Of a DNA stretch of 64,000 bases, positions 49,399 through 61,800 are shown in pieces. How positions within the stretch are numbered: position 1 is the first letter of the stretch; every line of letters starts with the position of its first letter. The notes beneath the pieces are model-generated. The model saw only the letters and a list, made by a program, of their open reading frames with translations. It was not told the DNA's origin and made no database searches. Source of the stretch: Datnioides undecimradiatus (taxonomy: Eukaryota; Chordata; Actinopteri; Lobotiformes; Datnioididae); NCBI GenBank assembly GCA_008933995.1, contig WARS01000011.1, forward strand, positions 10,507,516 to 10,571,515, given 5' to 3'. A program made the translations under genes and the position numbers.

Positions 49399-49404
49399 TT
49401 TATT
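49399..49404 (-). terminator. Candidate neil1 polyadenylation signal
   Basis: TTTATT on the plus strand is AATAAA on the minus strand, 75 bp downstream of the neil1 stop codon. The facing man2c1 transcript has an ATTAAA at 49550-49555, so the two 3' UTRs probably overlap. Confidence 0.5.
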
Positions 49405-49478
49405 TTTAAAAAAATAATTAATAATATAAAAACATTATTAAAAAACAGTTCCATAATATGGTTCCTCCCTTTTTGTTT

Positions 49479-52454
49479 TTATTTGCAGTTGTTCTGTCTT
49501 GTCACTCTCCCGCTCCGTCTCTGTGAACCTGCAACACAAAGGCAGTTGTATTAAAATTCTTTCATTTCTTACCCAGAACTAGAACAACTTGTCTCATTTT
49601 GACACAATATCACATGGAATTCACCTGCAGCCGTTTGCTCTGCACTGCTGCTCTTTCTTCTACGTGCAAGTGATCTCTTGTCACGCTGCGGTGTGTTTCT
49701 CTTGGATCCAGCTTCCTTCACACATGCATCCTTTTCTTTCTTTGGAGTTTTGGTAACAGTTTCCTGTTTTGACCTTTTCTTTGTGGCGCTTACAGAGCGA
49801 CTTCTGGTCACCTAGTGACGTCAGTGCTTGTGTTAAGAGTTACGCCTGTATTGGTCATCACCTTGTTAAATAAGAGGCGATTCATACCTTTTTCTTGTCT
49901 GTGTAATCGTGGTCAGCTTCTTTTTTTGCCCTCTTTTTTGCCTTGGGTGACTTTGAATCTATTGTGTGTTTGAAAGGTCAGACACCAGTTTAATCAGAAG
50001 CACAGAAGCATTGAATACTTTCAGGTACATTTCAGCTGGGGTTCTCAATTTTTATGCCTAAAGGTATCACATACCTTTAGGTGCCATGGGGCCTGGATCT
50101 CCCTGAAATTACATCAGTATTAATAATATCTGTGATGTATGAAATGCTGTGCAAAACATTTGAAATAAGGGATTTTTTAGAACTCACTTTGAACCACATA
50201 GTCCTGCCGTTGTGGTCCCGGATTGACTTCATTCCATCCACACAGTAACACTGCAGCCAAGCCTCAAAGTCAGAGTAGTCTGCCTTTTCGGGGTCGTAGC
50301 CTTTTCCACCTAATGCGTGTCAAGCAGGAATTATATTTATCTCTGAATAGGGTGAAGGCTGTCACTTAAAATGAACCAGACAGTAAACACACAATAACCC
50401 ACCAAGGCTCACCACCTCCAAAGGTACAATATGACACAGTCTCAGCAGATCACCCGCCTCCCCTTTCGTCCTCTTCTGTTTAGCTCTGTCTGAGGTCTAA
50501 ACAATGAAGCCCACTGTTAGAAATGCAAAGTGGTTACAGGTTGTGCATCTGCTAATCTGAAAACTGTTTTACCTTCGTGTCTGTAATCTCTTTTTTTGCC
50601 AGCTTATCATTGTAACATAAATCTTCAGCCTCAAGGCCTTCTAGTACAGTTCTGGCAGGCACAAAAGGTGGAATGTTCAGCCTAAAAACACAAAAAGATA
50701 AATGACTCAAGGCTCGTATATTTGACAGATGAGGTTTTTTTTGTAGTGTGTCTCTGCCTCCTTACAGGAATAGTGGGAAAGAGGAGTGAAAGAAAGCCAT
50801 TCATTCCATATCTGAGGGTGAACAACAGTTGAAACTGTGTTGTGGTCATGATTTACAGCAATGCAAAACACTGCCTCTATGTTCCCCCCCCCCACCAGAA
50901 CCACACAGGAAAATACCTCCACAGAGTTAATATTCTTCCTACTCTTCCTACTCTGACCTTGAGTCATTGCAGTAAATGAACACTACAGCAAGCAGTACTT
51001 GCTAATCTCGTCGTATAACTTCAAGTTTACTGTCCTGTTTATTTAAATGCTTGAGTTGTTTTTCACTTCTTGCCCCAAGTTACACCCAGAAATGTCCACA
51101 AATATTTGTTGTCTTGCTGTAAATGAATAAATACTGTAGTAAATATTAGGGATGCACTGATGCTGATACCTCAAAGTGGGTTGTGAGATACGCATCAGAT
51201 AATAGTGCTTTCTTTCCCATGAATCTGATATCTCTGTACGTCACTGCATGAAACTCCTTGGGTTTATTTTTATGAAAGGTAACACAAGGTCATGGACTGC
51301 TGCAGCACTGAAAACTGAGCCAGCCTCCCAGCCGGCTGACTACATGTACCCGCAAGAGGAGTATTATACTGACAATGACAAAGAAACTGCATTTAATAGG
51401 AGAAATGATTGGTTCTTTGACAGACAAAATTAGTTACCAACCATTTTGACAACTGAATCCATTTTAAGGCTAATAGTCATTCTAGCTTGTTCCAAAATTT
51501 GAAGATAACAGCTTCTGTCTTCGTTTCACAGTCAACTGAATATTTTTTGGATTTTGGGCTTGGTTGGACTATACATGCAATGTGTGTGCATTTTTCCTAA
51601 TTTATGACATTTTGTAGACTATAGTGCTTTAAACAAGAGATTAATTCATGACTAAAATAATTGTTTGCTACAACCCTGTAATTTAAGTTACTGATTCTTC
51701 TGAAAAGGTCAGTATCGGTATCTCTGCTACAAAACTATATTATGTTTTATGTTATGTATGTATGTATATGTATATGTATAATGTTATTGTGTTGAAGTAA
51801 CCTGAACAGGATTTCGGCCCTCAGGTAGTTCCCAATACCATTGAAGTACTTCTGATTGAGCAGAACTTCACAGATGGGCCTGTCAAAGGCGCGGTCAGAC
51901 AGGTGTGACACAATGTTCTGCCTGCAAAATGGTGAAACTGGTGAGTGTGATGGTGACGATTTGGTTGCCCAGGTGACACTTACTTGCTTCAATACTAACC
52001 TGAAGCTTTCATACTCAAACATGATGCAGGGCCCTCTGCCAGACTGCCACGTCCCGCTGGGCTGCCAGCTGCCAAACCTGCGTGTGTCCACAAAGCTCAG
52101 CACTCTGCAGGGCTTCTCTTTGGAATAAAAACGCAGGTGGGCATGTTTGGGCAGCTCATCCTCTGTAGTGAAGCGGAAATAACCCGACATCCCGAAGCGA
52201 AACACTATGTCCATGGGTTGGTCTGCCTGTCCTGCCTTAACTCTGTGATTCGTATCGTCACTCTTCATGGGTGTCAGCGTGAGCTTCACTTCCTTCCCTC
52301 TGGAAGTGGCTGTGATGCGATAGGTCTCACAGGTGAAGGGCACATCAGGACTCTTGCTGACCTCAGATTTTGTGACCGGTCCAGTAAACACCACTCCATC
52401 ACACATTTTGTTCACATAAAGGCTGGCCAGGTGGAGCTCTGGTCCTTCGGGCAT
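49479..52454 (-). CDS. neil1: Endonuclease VIII-like DNA glycosylase 1
   Basis: NEIL1 excises oxidised bases and nicks the abasic site (bifunctional glycosylase, Fpg/Nei family). Nine coding exons: 52000-52454, 51802-51921, 50573-50681, 50403-50496, 50188-50309, 50075-50102, 49888-49958, 49625-49811, 49479-49528. They give 411 aa (human 390). Residues 1-5 are MPEGP, with the nucleophile Pro2 and Glu3; Lys54 is in SRGKEV. FGMSG and the strongly conserved IGNYLRAEILFR mark the core. The zincless finger is IRDHNGRTMWF, with Arg295 at the place of the DNA-contacting Arg. The C-terminus is Lys/Arg-rich (SKSPKAKKRAKKEA). A non-coding first exon appears to end at 53112 (donor GTAAGT) and to join at 52484. 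Retention of the last intron would give a different end, stopping at 49569. Convergent with man2c1, as in human. Confidence 0.94.
51145..51725. repeat. Probable diverged repeat (GGGATGCACTGAT / AGTATCGGTATC)
   Basis: The left end, AGGGATGCACTGATGCTGAT, and the right end, GGTCAGTATCGGTATCTCTG, match the two ends of a common fish repeat remembered as GGGATGCACCGATCCGATAC...CAGTATCGG. The middle is too diverged to follow. It sits in neil1 intron 2. Confidence 0.4.
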
Positions 52455-53284
52455 TTTGATAGAACAAACGAGGCTCAGATGCAGCTGCAGAGAACAGAGT
52501 GGGAGACTGAAAGTTCACACCAACAGAATATATAACAAAAATATAACACCCAGAGCTTTAGCCACCTAAAGACACTGAGGTGGAGACTTTTAGCAACTGA
52601 GAGAGAATTTACACCCTATAATTAAAAACTTAGACATGATTGGTGTTTTAGAAGATTATTCCAGTCATTTAACATTGAATTACTTTAATTTGACAATATT
52701 TTTGCCAACAGATTGATAAAAAAAATACCCGAGAATTTGATTCTTAAAGCCTGCTAATAGCTTTGAATAGTAATTTAGGCCTCGAGCCTTGGAGACACAT
52801 GTCACAGTAATTATGTGGTAAGGTATGTGTTGGGTAGACTGTGTGGTCCTGTAAACACCAAGCACGCATATCCTACCACACAGGACACACACAACGATCA
52901 ATCATTCCTTGACTACGCAACATCATGCACGTCGATGCTTTTACGCTTTACAGCGATGCCGACAGTCTAAACAAAACAGGGTGCTTTTGCAGTGCCTGAT
53001 TTATAACAAGGAAAATGGTTCCTGTGGGTGCACTGCTGCTCTCTGTAATGAAAAGTTAAATCTGGCGTTTTCATTGAAACGCAAAGGGGCATCGAGGGGT
53101 AAATAACTTACCCAGGAAAAAGACGTTGTCGATGACGAACTAGTTAAGTCAGACTGTACAGACCGACGTTGTTTCTAGGATTCCTCGAGCCCTGTGTGAA
53201 CAGGTACAGCACGAAACACAAGGCTTTCACAACATGCATGTTACTAAACATGTTGTGTAACCTTAACTTAGCCACACGGAAATG

Positions 53285-53299
53285 TCGCGAGACTTCCGG
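53285..53299. promoter_or_regulatory. Candidate neil1 promoter: TCGCGAGA and ETS motif
   Basis: TCGCGAGA (53285-53292) is immediately followed by ACTTCCGG (53292-53299), both common in TATA-less housekeeping promoters. They lie about 180 bp upstream of the inferred first-exon donor of neil1. Function is inferred from position and motif only. Confidence 0.5.
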
Positions 53300-53455
53300 A
53301 CTCTCGCCGCCTGTTATTTACAACGTACTTCAGACCTAGACAGGTATGTCTGTTTTTTTAAATAACCAATTTAAAACAGCGAAAAGCGAATAATTGTCGA
53401 TCTTCAGCAGCACACGCACTGTGGTAACACAGCCTGAGCAAACAGTCCAGCCCAA

Positions 53456-53475
53456 TGCATGCTGGGATATGTAGG
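53456..53475 (-). promoter_or_regulatory. ZNF143-like motif
   Basis: The minus strand reads CTACATATCCCAGCATGC, one mismatch from the vertebrate promoter consensus ACTAYRNNNCCCR with its CAGCATGC extension. It lies upstream of neil1 and downstream of commd4. Confidence 0.45.
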
Positions 53476-53861
53476 CGTTGGGGAAGCAGCAAGGATACGA
53501 ACATATCCGTGTTTCACATTTATGTTTTATTTAAGAGCACGTTAAGGTAAAATACAGCTCAACATAATTCAAAATATGTGACTTAATGTACAATATTTTA
53601 CAAAAAATGGTCCACTCAGTATTTTTGTTTCAGTGACAAATATTTCCACCAATTATTGTTATTTTGGTATATTAACACAACTGGATTATCAGTTGATCTG
53701 AATAATCAGTGAGCCATTCACCAGACATTTGAGCAGGCTATATTTATACAAAAACTGAAACTGTACAAGATGTAAGAATGGCACTTGTGGCAGCCCAACA
53801 GCATCATCATTGTCCAGCACTTGATCAGACATTAAGGCCCGACTTCATTATAATATCTCCG

Positions 53862-56459
53862 TCACTGTAGTGTATTCATCATAGCCTGAGCTTGTTTTAG
53901 CTCTGTGGAAATAAACAGAGACACAATCAACACAACATTATTCTGGCTAACAGAAGAATAACAGCCGTTTGACATGATAGAGAACTAACCTGCAAGCAAG
54001 ACTCTGAACTTGTCAGCAGAGACAGAAACAAGAGTCGTCTCTGTGACACCCGACTCTGCTCCTTGTGCCTTCAGTTTAAGCTGAATCATCGGTTCATTCA
54101 CCTCCCTCAGCTCACTGGAGCTCAGCGTGTAATCCACACGCCATGAAACAGACTGCAATCTCCCAACTGAAAGCAGAAATGATGGCACCTCTCAGTCAGC
54201 AACACCACAGAGGACAGCTCGCATCATCAGTTTTTTTTTACCTTCCTCTTTGAAACGGGCAAGACAGACAGAGGTACTTACGTCTCAGGCTTGTCTCTCT
54301 AAGTTTGTTTTGCAGAGCTGAGTGCTTGTCTTCATATGACTTGCAAAGCCCCGTTGTGTGTTCTAAAAGAAATGGCGAGTCAGTGAAATTGCCAGTCAAG
54401 CTAAGATTTACTTAAGTGCATTAACAGAGAATAAGCAGAAGTAAGATATATGTGCAACATTAACCAATCAATAATGGATGAGCCAAAATGCAATTAAACA
54501 GTTAATATCTACCAAACAAAGCTGATATCTTATCAACATTAAAAAGCTGAAGCTGGCAGAAAGCCAACTGATTTATACTATTAATTCACCAAAGTCCTAA
54601 CACACTACATCTGCAAGCTTGGGTGGGAACCAGAGGGCATTGTTCCTGCTCTGAATTGTGTGAATTTCAAGCGCTGGCACAGTAGATATTTTAGTAACAC
54701 AATAGTAGAACTGACAATAGCAAAATGCAGTAAGCTCCGACAGTAACACAATAAGTTGCGATTTGGGAACTCTATGTTTATGAAAATGAGGAAACTGAGT
54801 CATGATCCTTTCATAATTTTTTAAATGAATGTGCACAACTCTGAACTGAGATAATCTTTGTCACCTATCAGCCTGGTGTACCTTCCACACATGTCCTGGT
54901 TGATGAACATTAAATATAACATACAGTTAAAGAATTGATACAGATGTTTTTATAGCTTGTCTTTCCTCTTGGCACAAAAAGAGGTATGGAAAGAGGTCTG
55001 CACATGTGTGACTATAGATAGTTGTTGGTTGTTTTTTGGTTTGTTGTTTTTTATATTTTGTCATTTTTATACCAAACATGGGAAACCCCAGGATACTAAC
55101 CTTTAGGCAGACCCAGCTGCTGCAGCTCACTGGATAGGGATTCACTGTCAACATCATGCTTTGCTGCACTGGAGAAAATGAAGCTGAGCACTGCCACACT
55201 AGCCTTGATGTCTCCACTCTCTGCAAGTTAGATTGTAATTCATGAAGGTGTGTTATTTAACAAAAAATGTAATGCAAGAAAGACAACGTTACACTCTTAC
55301 ACTTGTGTTCAAAATATAAAAGTTAGACTTAATTGCAATACCTGCTGGCGGTTAATATAATGTATATATACATTTACTCAACAATAAAAAAGAATTGGAG
55401 GTACTTGTACTTTGCTTGGTTTTGACACTCCCTTATATTGTGCCATTATATTTCAGAGGCACATATCTTGCAGTATTTTTACTCCACCATCATTATTTCA
55501 CAGCTAGTCACTAGTTACTTTGCACATTAAGATTTTGTATGTAAAAGATACAATGAGCTTATATAACAAGATGCATTACTGTAGATTTAACCAAACTGTA
55601 TTTGAAATCTAATTCCCTTAATCAATCATAGTTCTAACATTTCAATGACACTTACACATAAAAGCATTTTAACTCTAGACCTAAGAAGTATTTGTTTTAT
55701 TTATTTATTTCTACTTCATTGAAACGATCTGTATATTTTCTTGCACAAGTGATTACATGTATGAAGGACACTTACCAAACTTTGCATCTGCAGTAAGCTT
55801 TGAAACCTTATCATACTAAAACAACAAAGAGGACAACACTAATGAGTGAGCGGGTTGTGTATAAAGCGAGTGATTATGGCGAACTATGCTGAGCTCTTAC
55901 ATCAATGCCTTCACCAAGCAAGTCCTTCAGCACTTGAGCACAGAGGAGTTTCATTTTGACGCTTGACTGTTGCACGAGTGAAGCAGAAGACAAGCATATT
56001 AACATTAAATATCGACATTGTGTAATTGATTGAATGTTAGAACATCAATATTTTTTACTCACAATCTTCGCTAATGTGCTAATTTCGGCAAGAACCCAAT
56101 CTGGGCAGTCCAAATCTCCGCAGAAACGGAACCGCTACAACAGGCAAGACATCATGTAAGGTACGTGTACTGTGCTGTACTGTAACAAAGCCATTCTTTA
56201 AAAACCGAAATGCTGAAATGCATTTACTGTAACTTTTCATTATGAAAAGCTATGGTAGTCAGTAGCGTTTCATTATGAAAAGCTACGGACTAGCTTAGCC
56301 TGCTAGCTATCTAAAAACCAAGCTAAATATCGATACTACTGATGTAAACAATTACCTAAAACATTTGTGACACGTGCGACTAAAACGTCATGAAAATAAC
56401 ATAACTCCCATGTAAACAAACTAGCGTAAAATTTGAAAATTATAAGGATTGTTTACCAT
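53862..56459 (-). CDS. commd4: COMM domain-containing protein 4
   Basis: COMMD4 belongs to the COMMD family, which forms the Commander complex with CCDC22/CCDC93 and acts in endosomal recycling and NF-kB control. Eight exons (56457-56459, 56063-56134, 55901-55966, 55776-55815, 55101-55220, 54282-54362, 53990-54166, 53862-53902) give 199 aa, exactly the human length. The N-terminal helical half opens [18 protein letters not shown]. The COMM domain begins near residue 130, with [14 protein letters not shown] and [17 protein letters not shown]. The first coding exon contributes only the ATG, which is followed at once by GTAAAC. The upstream region has a CCAAT box, an ETS-like AGGAAGT and an E-box. 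Same strand as neil1, 1.4 kb upstream. Confidence 0.95.
55382..55600 (+). repeat. Diverged teleost interspersed repeat (TACTTAAGTAC family)
   Basis: GGTACTTGTACTTTGCTTGG, TATATTTCAGAGGCACATAT and CTAGTTACTTTGCACATTAA match successive parts of the family also seen at 1110-1430 and 32776-33120. It lies in commd4 intron 4. Confidence 0.55.
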
Positions 56460-56490
56460 GTTCTGTCAGCTGAGCGGTTATTCAGGAAAC

Positions 56491-56537
56491 AGGAAGTTCC
56501 GCTTTCTGATTGGACGATGTGAAACATGCGTCACGTG
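56491..56537 (-). promoter_or_regulatory. Candidate commd4 promoter: ETS, CCAAT and E-box motifs
   Basis: AGGAAGT at 56491-56497, ATTGG at 56509-56513 (CCAAT on the minus strand) and CACGTG at 56532-56537 lie 30-80 bp upstream of the commd4 ATG. No TATA box was seen. Confidence 0.55.
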
Positions 56538-57635
56538 TGTGCGCTGTAGCAGCGGCAGTTCCAGGTGATCCTGATGTTGCCTGGCTTGGCTTTCAACCCT
56601 TGTGTGTACATAAATGTTTAATCTGGTCTAGTTAGCAGATCAAAGACGTAATTATAGCTGTTTTGTGATTTTAATACTTAAGTTCTCTTAATGTTTTTTA
56701 TTCAATGCAATGTTTCAGAAGTCCATTACAGAAAATGTGACACTACATCTTCATATTCTTTTCTTTGGAGTATTAGCTATATACAATGGTGAATTGTGAT
56801 CTGTATCTCATCTTGTGTCCTGTGCACAGAAAAGTTTGGATTCCTCCAAAACACTTCTAACCTTTTGCGCTCTCAGATAGAAAACTCTGGAGGAAGGAAG
56901 AAAGATAACACACAGGTGTGACTTCGTTATGAGTACTTGTATTGTTTAAGCAGAAGACTCTGTTATAACAGCTTTCACTGCTGAGAGGACTATAACAGAT
57001 AAATGAATATATGTCTGAGAGTAAACTGTTTGTGTTTTCTTTTGTCTTATGTTAATGCAGGCCCCATTTGCACAGAAAGAGCTGTAATTAAAGTCTCTGA
57101 ATTCAACTTATTCCAAAATCTTTACACCAATAATATTCATTTCTTCATTTATAAAATAATTTATCACGATTTCTTCAAGCATATACCATATTACATAAAA
57201 ACGTGATATATTTTTTTCATTTGCTTGTATAACAACGCTTGATGGTAATGTCTGTATTTCACGCTCATGGAATGTGCAAAGCCAGTTTGTGGCAAGGACA
57301 AGGAAACTGAAAAAAGGAAAAGTCGGGAAAAGCTTTATTTGCTCGGTCAGTGGGTAGTGTAGGGTGTATTAACATTTGATGTCATACATTTTGAGAGGTT
57401 TTATATTTTTAGCCTTGATGTTTCAAAATCCTGTTTGGCAGAGGAACTGGAAACAGCATACTGTGTGAAACATTCCTACATCTGTGTTGTTTTCTCCAGG
57501 ACAAATGCAAAGCAGGACACAGTGAAACCTCAGCTGAAAGAGTTTAAATATCTCAAAAAACTGACAACTGAAAGATTAGTTTGGAGTATACATGTTAACT
57601 GTATGGTCTGACCTAAAGTGTGATCTAATGAGGAA

Positions 57636-57659
57636 AATATATATATATATATATATATA
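57636..57659. repeat. (AT)n microsatellite
   Basis: About 12 AT units, directly visible. Confidence 0.95.
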
Positions 57660-57751
57660 AAAAGAGACTTAAGAATCTGGAATGAAACAATTTGTAATTC
57701 AACTCATGCTACAAATCTAAAAACACAAGATCATAGCAACTATAACTTATT

Positions 57752-57766
57752 GGGGGGGGGGGGGGG
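57752..57766. repeat. Poly-G run
   Basis: Fifteen consecutive G, directly visible. Confidence 0.95.
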
Positions 57767-58827
57767 AAGGAATGTTTAGTACAATGAGGAAGGAAATAAA
57801 CAGTCATTTTGGATATATTGTTTCAGATACGATGAGTCAATCTGGTTTCAATCTGCGAGTCCCATTTAACCTGAACGAAGTACTTGATGCCACTGTCTGT
57901 TCGCATTAGAGCTAGAGGCATTTTGTAAGAGGAACTGGTATAGAGCTTGGCAGAGACTGCATCTAAACCTGTCTCCGCTTTATGTCAAGAAAGCAGTCAG
58001 AGATTATTTCACTCACTCATATTTCACTCGCTTCATCGAGACGCGTTATCTCTTTTGCTTCTCCTTTCTTGTAGTTGTAGATTTTCATTGCATTTGCATC
58101 TATTTATTCATGCCGCAACATTTACATGACTCCTCAATTTGCTGTAGGCTATTTGAACAAAATCACTCGCGTTATGCGGCGCACAGTCACCGGCATCGCT
58201 GTGTCCCTGCACAAAGCCTCTCTCTACATACAAATGAGTACATTTTATTACCTTTTTATTACCCTTTGCTGTTTTATTTTAGTCTATTTCTTCTTCCTTC
58301 CAGTTTTATGGACCCACGCTTCTAGTCTTGTCCAGTGACACCGGCAGTCTTAAAAAAAATATATCCTGCCGACCTTCCGCAAAACTTGCACTACTGCCAT
58401 GGCAAAAATCCTCTGCAGGTGTACAGCTGGTGGTGACACGACCAATCTGCTCCACGTCTCGAGTCTTTTCAGAGCGCAAACGGGCGATCAAAAAGGAAAT
58501 AAGGGACTAAATTGGAGGGTGCTGCAGTTCGTCTAACCGTGTAAATTTGCCTTTGGATATCTGCGTCAACTGTGTTTCAGATTTTGACAGGTTGGGCAAA
58601 CACGTTTACCACTGTTTAACGTTCAAGCATTAGGTTTTTTGTCTTAGTGGAGGATCGTTTTATTGTCAATTACCAATACAGTTGCCAAAAATAAGACGCG
58701 GGGAGGCGTTGTTGGAGGAGGGGTCAAGCTGCTGATTCGGTAATGATTACATACTGCGCAAAGACGGGACATCAGGTCACTTCACTTGCATCGAATTAGC
58801 AGAAATATTCAGAAACTAAAGCGCAAA

Positions 58828-61800
58828 ATGAGAGAATTTGTTTTCATCTATATTTGTCTCGCTGGGGCGTTTCAGCTAGTCGTTAGTGATCTGAAGGACA
58901 CACCGACTCTTGGATCAAAAGATAATCCCAGAGTTCTGTCTAAAGGTAGGTGCACTTGTCCCACCTCATCATTTTTACCAGTTAGTTCACTTGATCCTGT
59001 TGTCTTACATGTATTCAGTATCTCAGACCAGTGTCGACAGAGTTATTCCTGTCTTTAAATCCCCTTTAAGCTAAAATCTACTTCAGTCAAGATGACCCAT
59101 CCCTACTCGTGTAGTCACAGAAATAAAATCTAAAATAAAATATAATAATGGGACCTCTCTTCTTCCCTCAGATACGAACAATCGTGGATTTGTTTATAAA
59201 ACCCTGCAGAACCACAGTGTTTTTTACTATCACGAGGATTCGGGGGAGTTGTATATTGGAGGGACCGATTTTGTGCTTAAACTTAATGTGGATGACAATC
59301 AAGTTATAGAGGTAGGTGTTTTTAGGCCTGCTGTTTGTAACTGTAATACTGCCTGTGCACTGCTCATCAAGTTGTCCACTCGTTTATTGATGGGCTCCCA
59401 GCTGGAGTTTCCATCTGTTATTGTAACAGATGGCTGTCGTGTAGACAGTTAGTCTGTATGACAACACCCACTGACATATGTGGCCTTTCAAAACCACCAA
59501 TTATGCAGTTTTACGTCAGTTTGAATTAGTTGAATCTTACTCAAATAACAATGAATACGTCACAGGCTACTGATTGTTTGTAGTTTACCAAGAAGTTTGA
59601 GTTCATGTGGCCTCAGTTCTGACCATAAGATGGACTTACATCTTCATTTAACTAATGGATAAGGGCAGCTGAAGCCTTTCAAGCAGAAGACATTATCCTG
59701 AGTGCAATGGGCTTTTTCTGAAGAGAGAGCACATAAGAAAGAATTTCAAGGATGGACTTCAAATTGGAATCCTTTAATTCATTTCTATCCAGCTATTTCA
59801 AACATTTTGCAACCGCCCAAAGTTTTTTGGCCAGAGCTTGAAGGTTAACATCCTTTACTGGTTAGTAAAGTGATAAGAACTGTTTGAAATGGTAATTTTC
59901 TGTCTATAATGTCCAAACTAACCTCAAATGAAAACCTAATTATCTTTATTTTTCTACCAATTGATTTTCTCTGCAGAATTTTCCACTGAAAACAACAGGG
60001 CAACAGCAATGCAAAGAGGTATGTAAGTGGAGAACAAGGATTTGTGTGAGCAGAGAATACTTATCAAGTTTGACTGAAATATAGGTTTAGCTCATACTTG
60101 GTACTAACTGCATCTCTGTTGCAGGGTCCCTGTGAAAATGTAATCACTGTCATTGAGAAGTTTCAGGACAGCCTATTTGTCTGTGGGACAAATGGACACA
60201 AACCACAGTGTTGGAAACTTGTGAGTGTTTGCATACATAAGTGAACATGTGTTGCACTTACTGTCATGTATGTGTGACAAACTGCTGTTTCAGTGGCCAG
60301 GTAATTAAACAGGCAGCAGTGGGGTAAAGCTGTGTGCAGCTTTTTGGTGAAATGGTCCTGATAAAACTTTGATTAGCACCTTCACTGAAATTTCAGAAGG
60401 GTGTTCAGTGTTTTCCATCACAGTCGCCTCAAACTAACCATCACAATGTTCTGCTGATCCACAGTTTTCTGCAGTGAACAATCAGTCTCATGAAATAATC
60501 AAGAGTTATGAGGGGACAGGCATCTCTCCATTTGTGCACACACAGAACTCCCTGTCACTGACAGTTGGTATGTTAAATACAGCTCCCTGCACAACCAAAT
60601 ACAGTGTTTATGGAGGTTTTAAAAATGTGGCTCAGGGCTGCAGACTTGTAACCATATTAACACATGTATGATAGCAGAGTTGGCAAGCCAGTGCATTTTC
60701 TCAGACATATATTCAGTAATTGAATATAGCTTTGCTTACTCATGAGATGTCTCTGCTATTTCAGAGGGTGATCTATATTCAGCAGCACCTTTGGATACTG
60801 ATGGGAGTTCGTTACAGTTCAGGAGGAAAGCTGGCAGCAGAACTAATGTCTGGATGTATGACAGCTGGGTCTCAGGTGGGTAAATGACTGAAGGCAATTC
60901 ATAATGTATAAGCAATACTAGACTGTAAGCTGTTAGTGTTATGTGACAGCATACCAAACTAAATACAAAAACATCTCATAAGCAGGGAAAATTAGCAGGG
61001 AATAATATCACTGTTAACCTTGCATGAAACTGATGTTTAGTACCAGTCTGTCCTGAAAGTGCTCAGCTCTTAACTCATATTGTCAGTCCACTCTTCTGCT
61101 GCAGTTTCATTATCTTTTGTTTTGCCATCATCTGCCAGGATTTTTTTATAACATTTACCCTGCTTGCACCACACCGCATTTTAAAACGCTTAGGTCAACA
61201 TCTCCTCCTCCCGCAGAGCCCACATTCATCTCTGCTTCATGGGTGGAGCAAAAGGATGACCCTGACAACGAGAAAATTTACATCTTTTTCCGTGAGAAGA
61301 ACTCAGATCACAACCCAGAGGCTGACCCCTGGATATCAAGGGTTGCCAGAGTGTGTAAGGTATGCTGGGCAAACCCTCAGTAAAGCTCTCAAACATATAG
61401 ACTGCTACTTATTGTTCAAATAACATGAGAGATAGATTTCATATATACTGACTGAAATAGGTAAGTTATGTGCAAGGATGTCTGCAGTTTTGATTGCATT
61501 CACTCATTTTAAATACCTTTTTTATTCTGGCGAAGGAAAAGATTTTTAAAAAGATTATATTACTACATGATACTAGTTTTAGCTCATGACAGGGCATGGT
61601 CAAGAGTCAGGCGAAGGTTCAGACCATGGCTTTTTTACCTGTACCATTGAATTGGAATATGATCCAGTGTGAAGCAATGTCAGGAACAGACTCTGAAACA
61701 TACAATAAAAATCTATTTTATTATCAGAAACAAATACATTTCTATCATGTTGAGGATTTGTGAGCAGAATAAATTAATAGTTTACTTGTTCATGCATTTT

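Larger units (their letters stand above)
52455..53861. other. neil1 5' region and commd4 3' flank
   Basis: Contains the inferred neil1 non-coding exon ending at 53112 and the promoter motifs at 53285-53299. Beyond these lies the short 3' flank of commd4, with a ZNF143-like word at 53456-53475. No further coding exon is supported. Confidence 0.55.
56538..58827. other. Intergenic region between commd4 and sema7a
   Basis: No exon is supported. It holds an (AT)n run at 57636-57659 and a G15 run at 57752-57766. Sequence near 58680-58770, including GACGCGGGGAGGCGTTGTTG, is the likely sema7a promoter or 5' UTR. Short open frames at 57947-58510 have no family resemblance. Confidence 0.55.

Noticed and set aside
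52137..52535. 132-codon plus-strand open frame
   Set aside because: Antisense shadow of neil1 exon 1, which matches the glycosylase family residue by residue.
57947..58510. Several short plus-strand open frames upstream of sema7a
   Set aside because: No splice sites that link to sema7a in phase and no recognisable domain.
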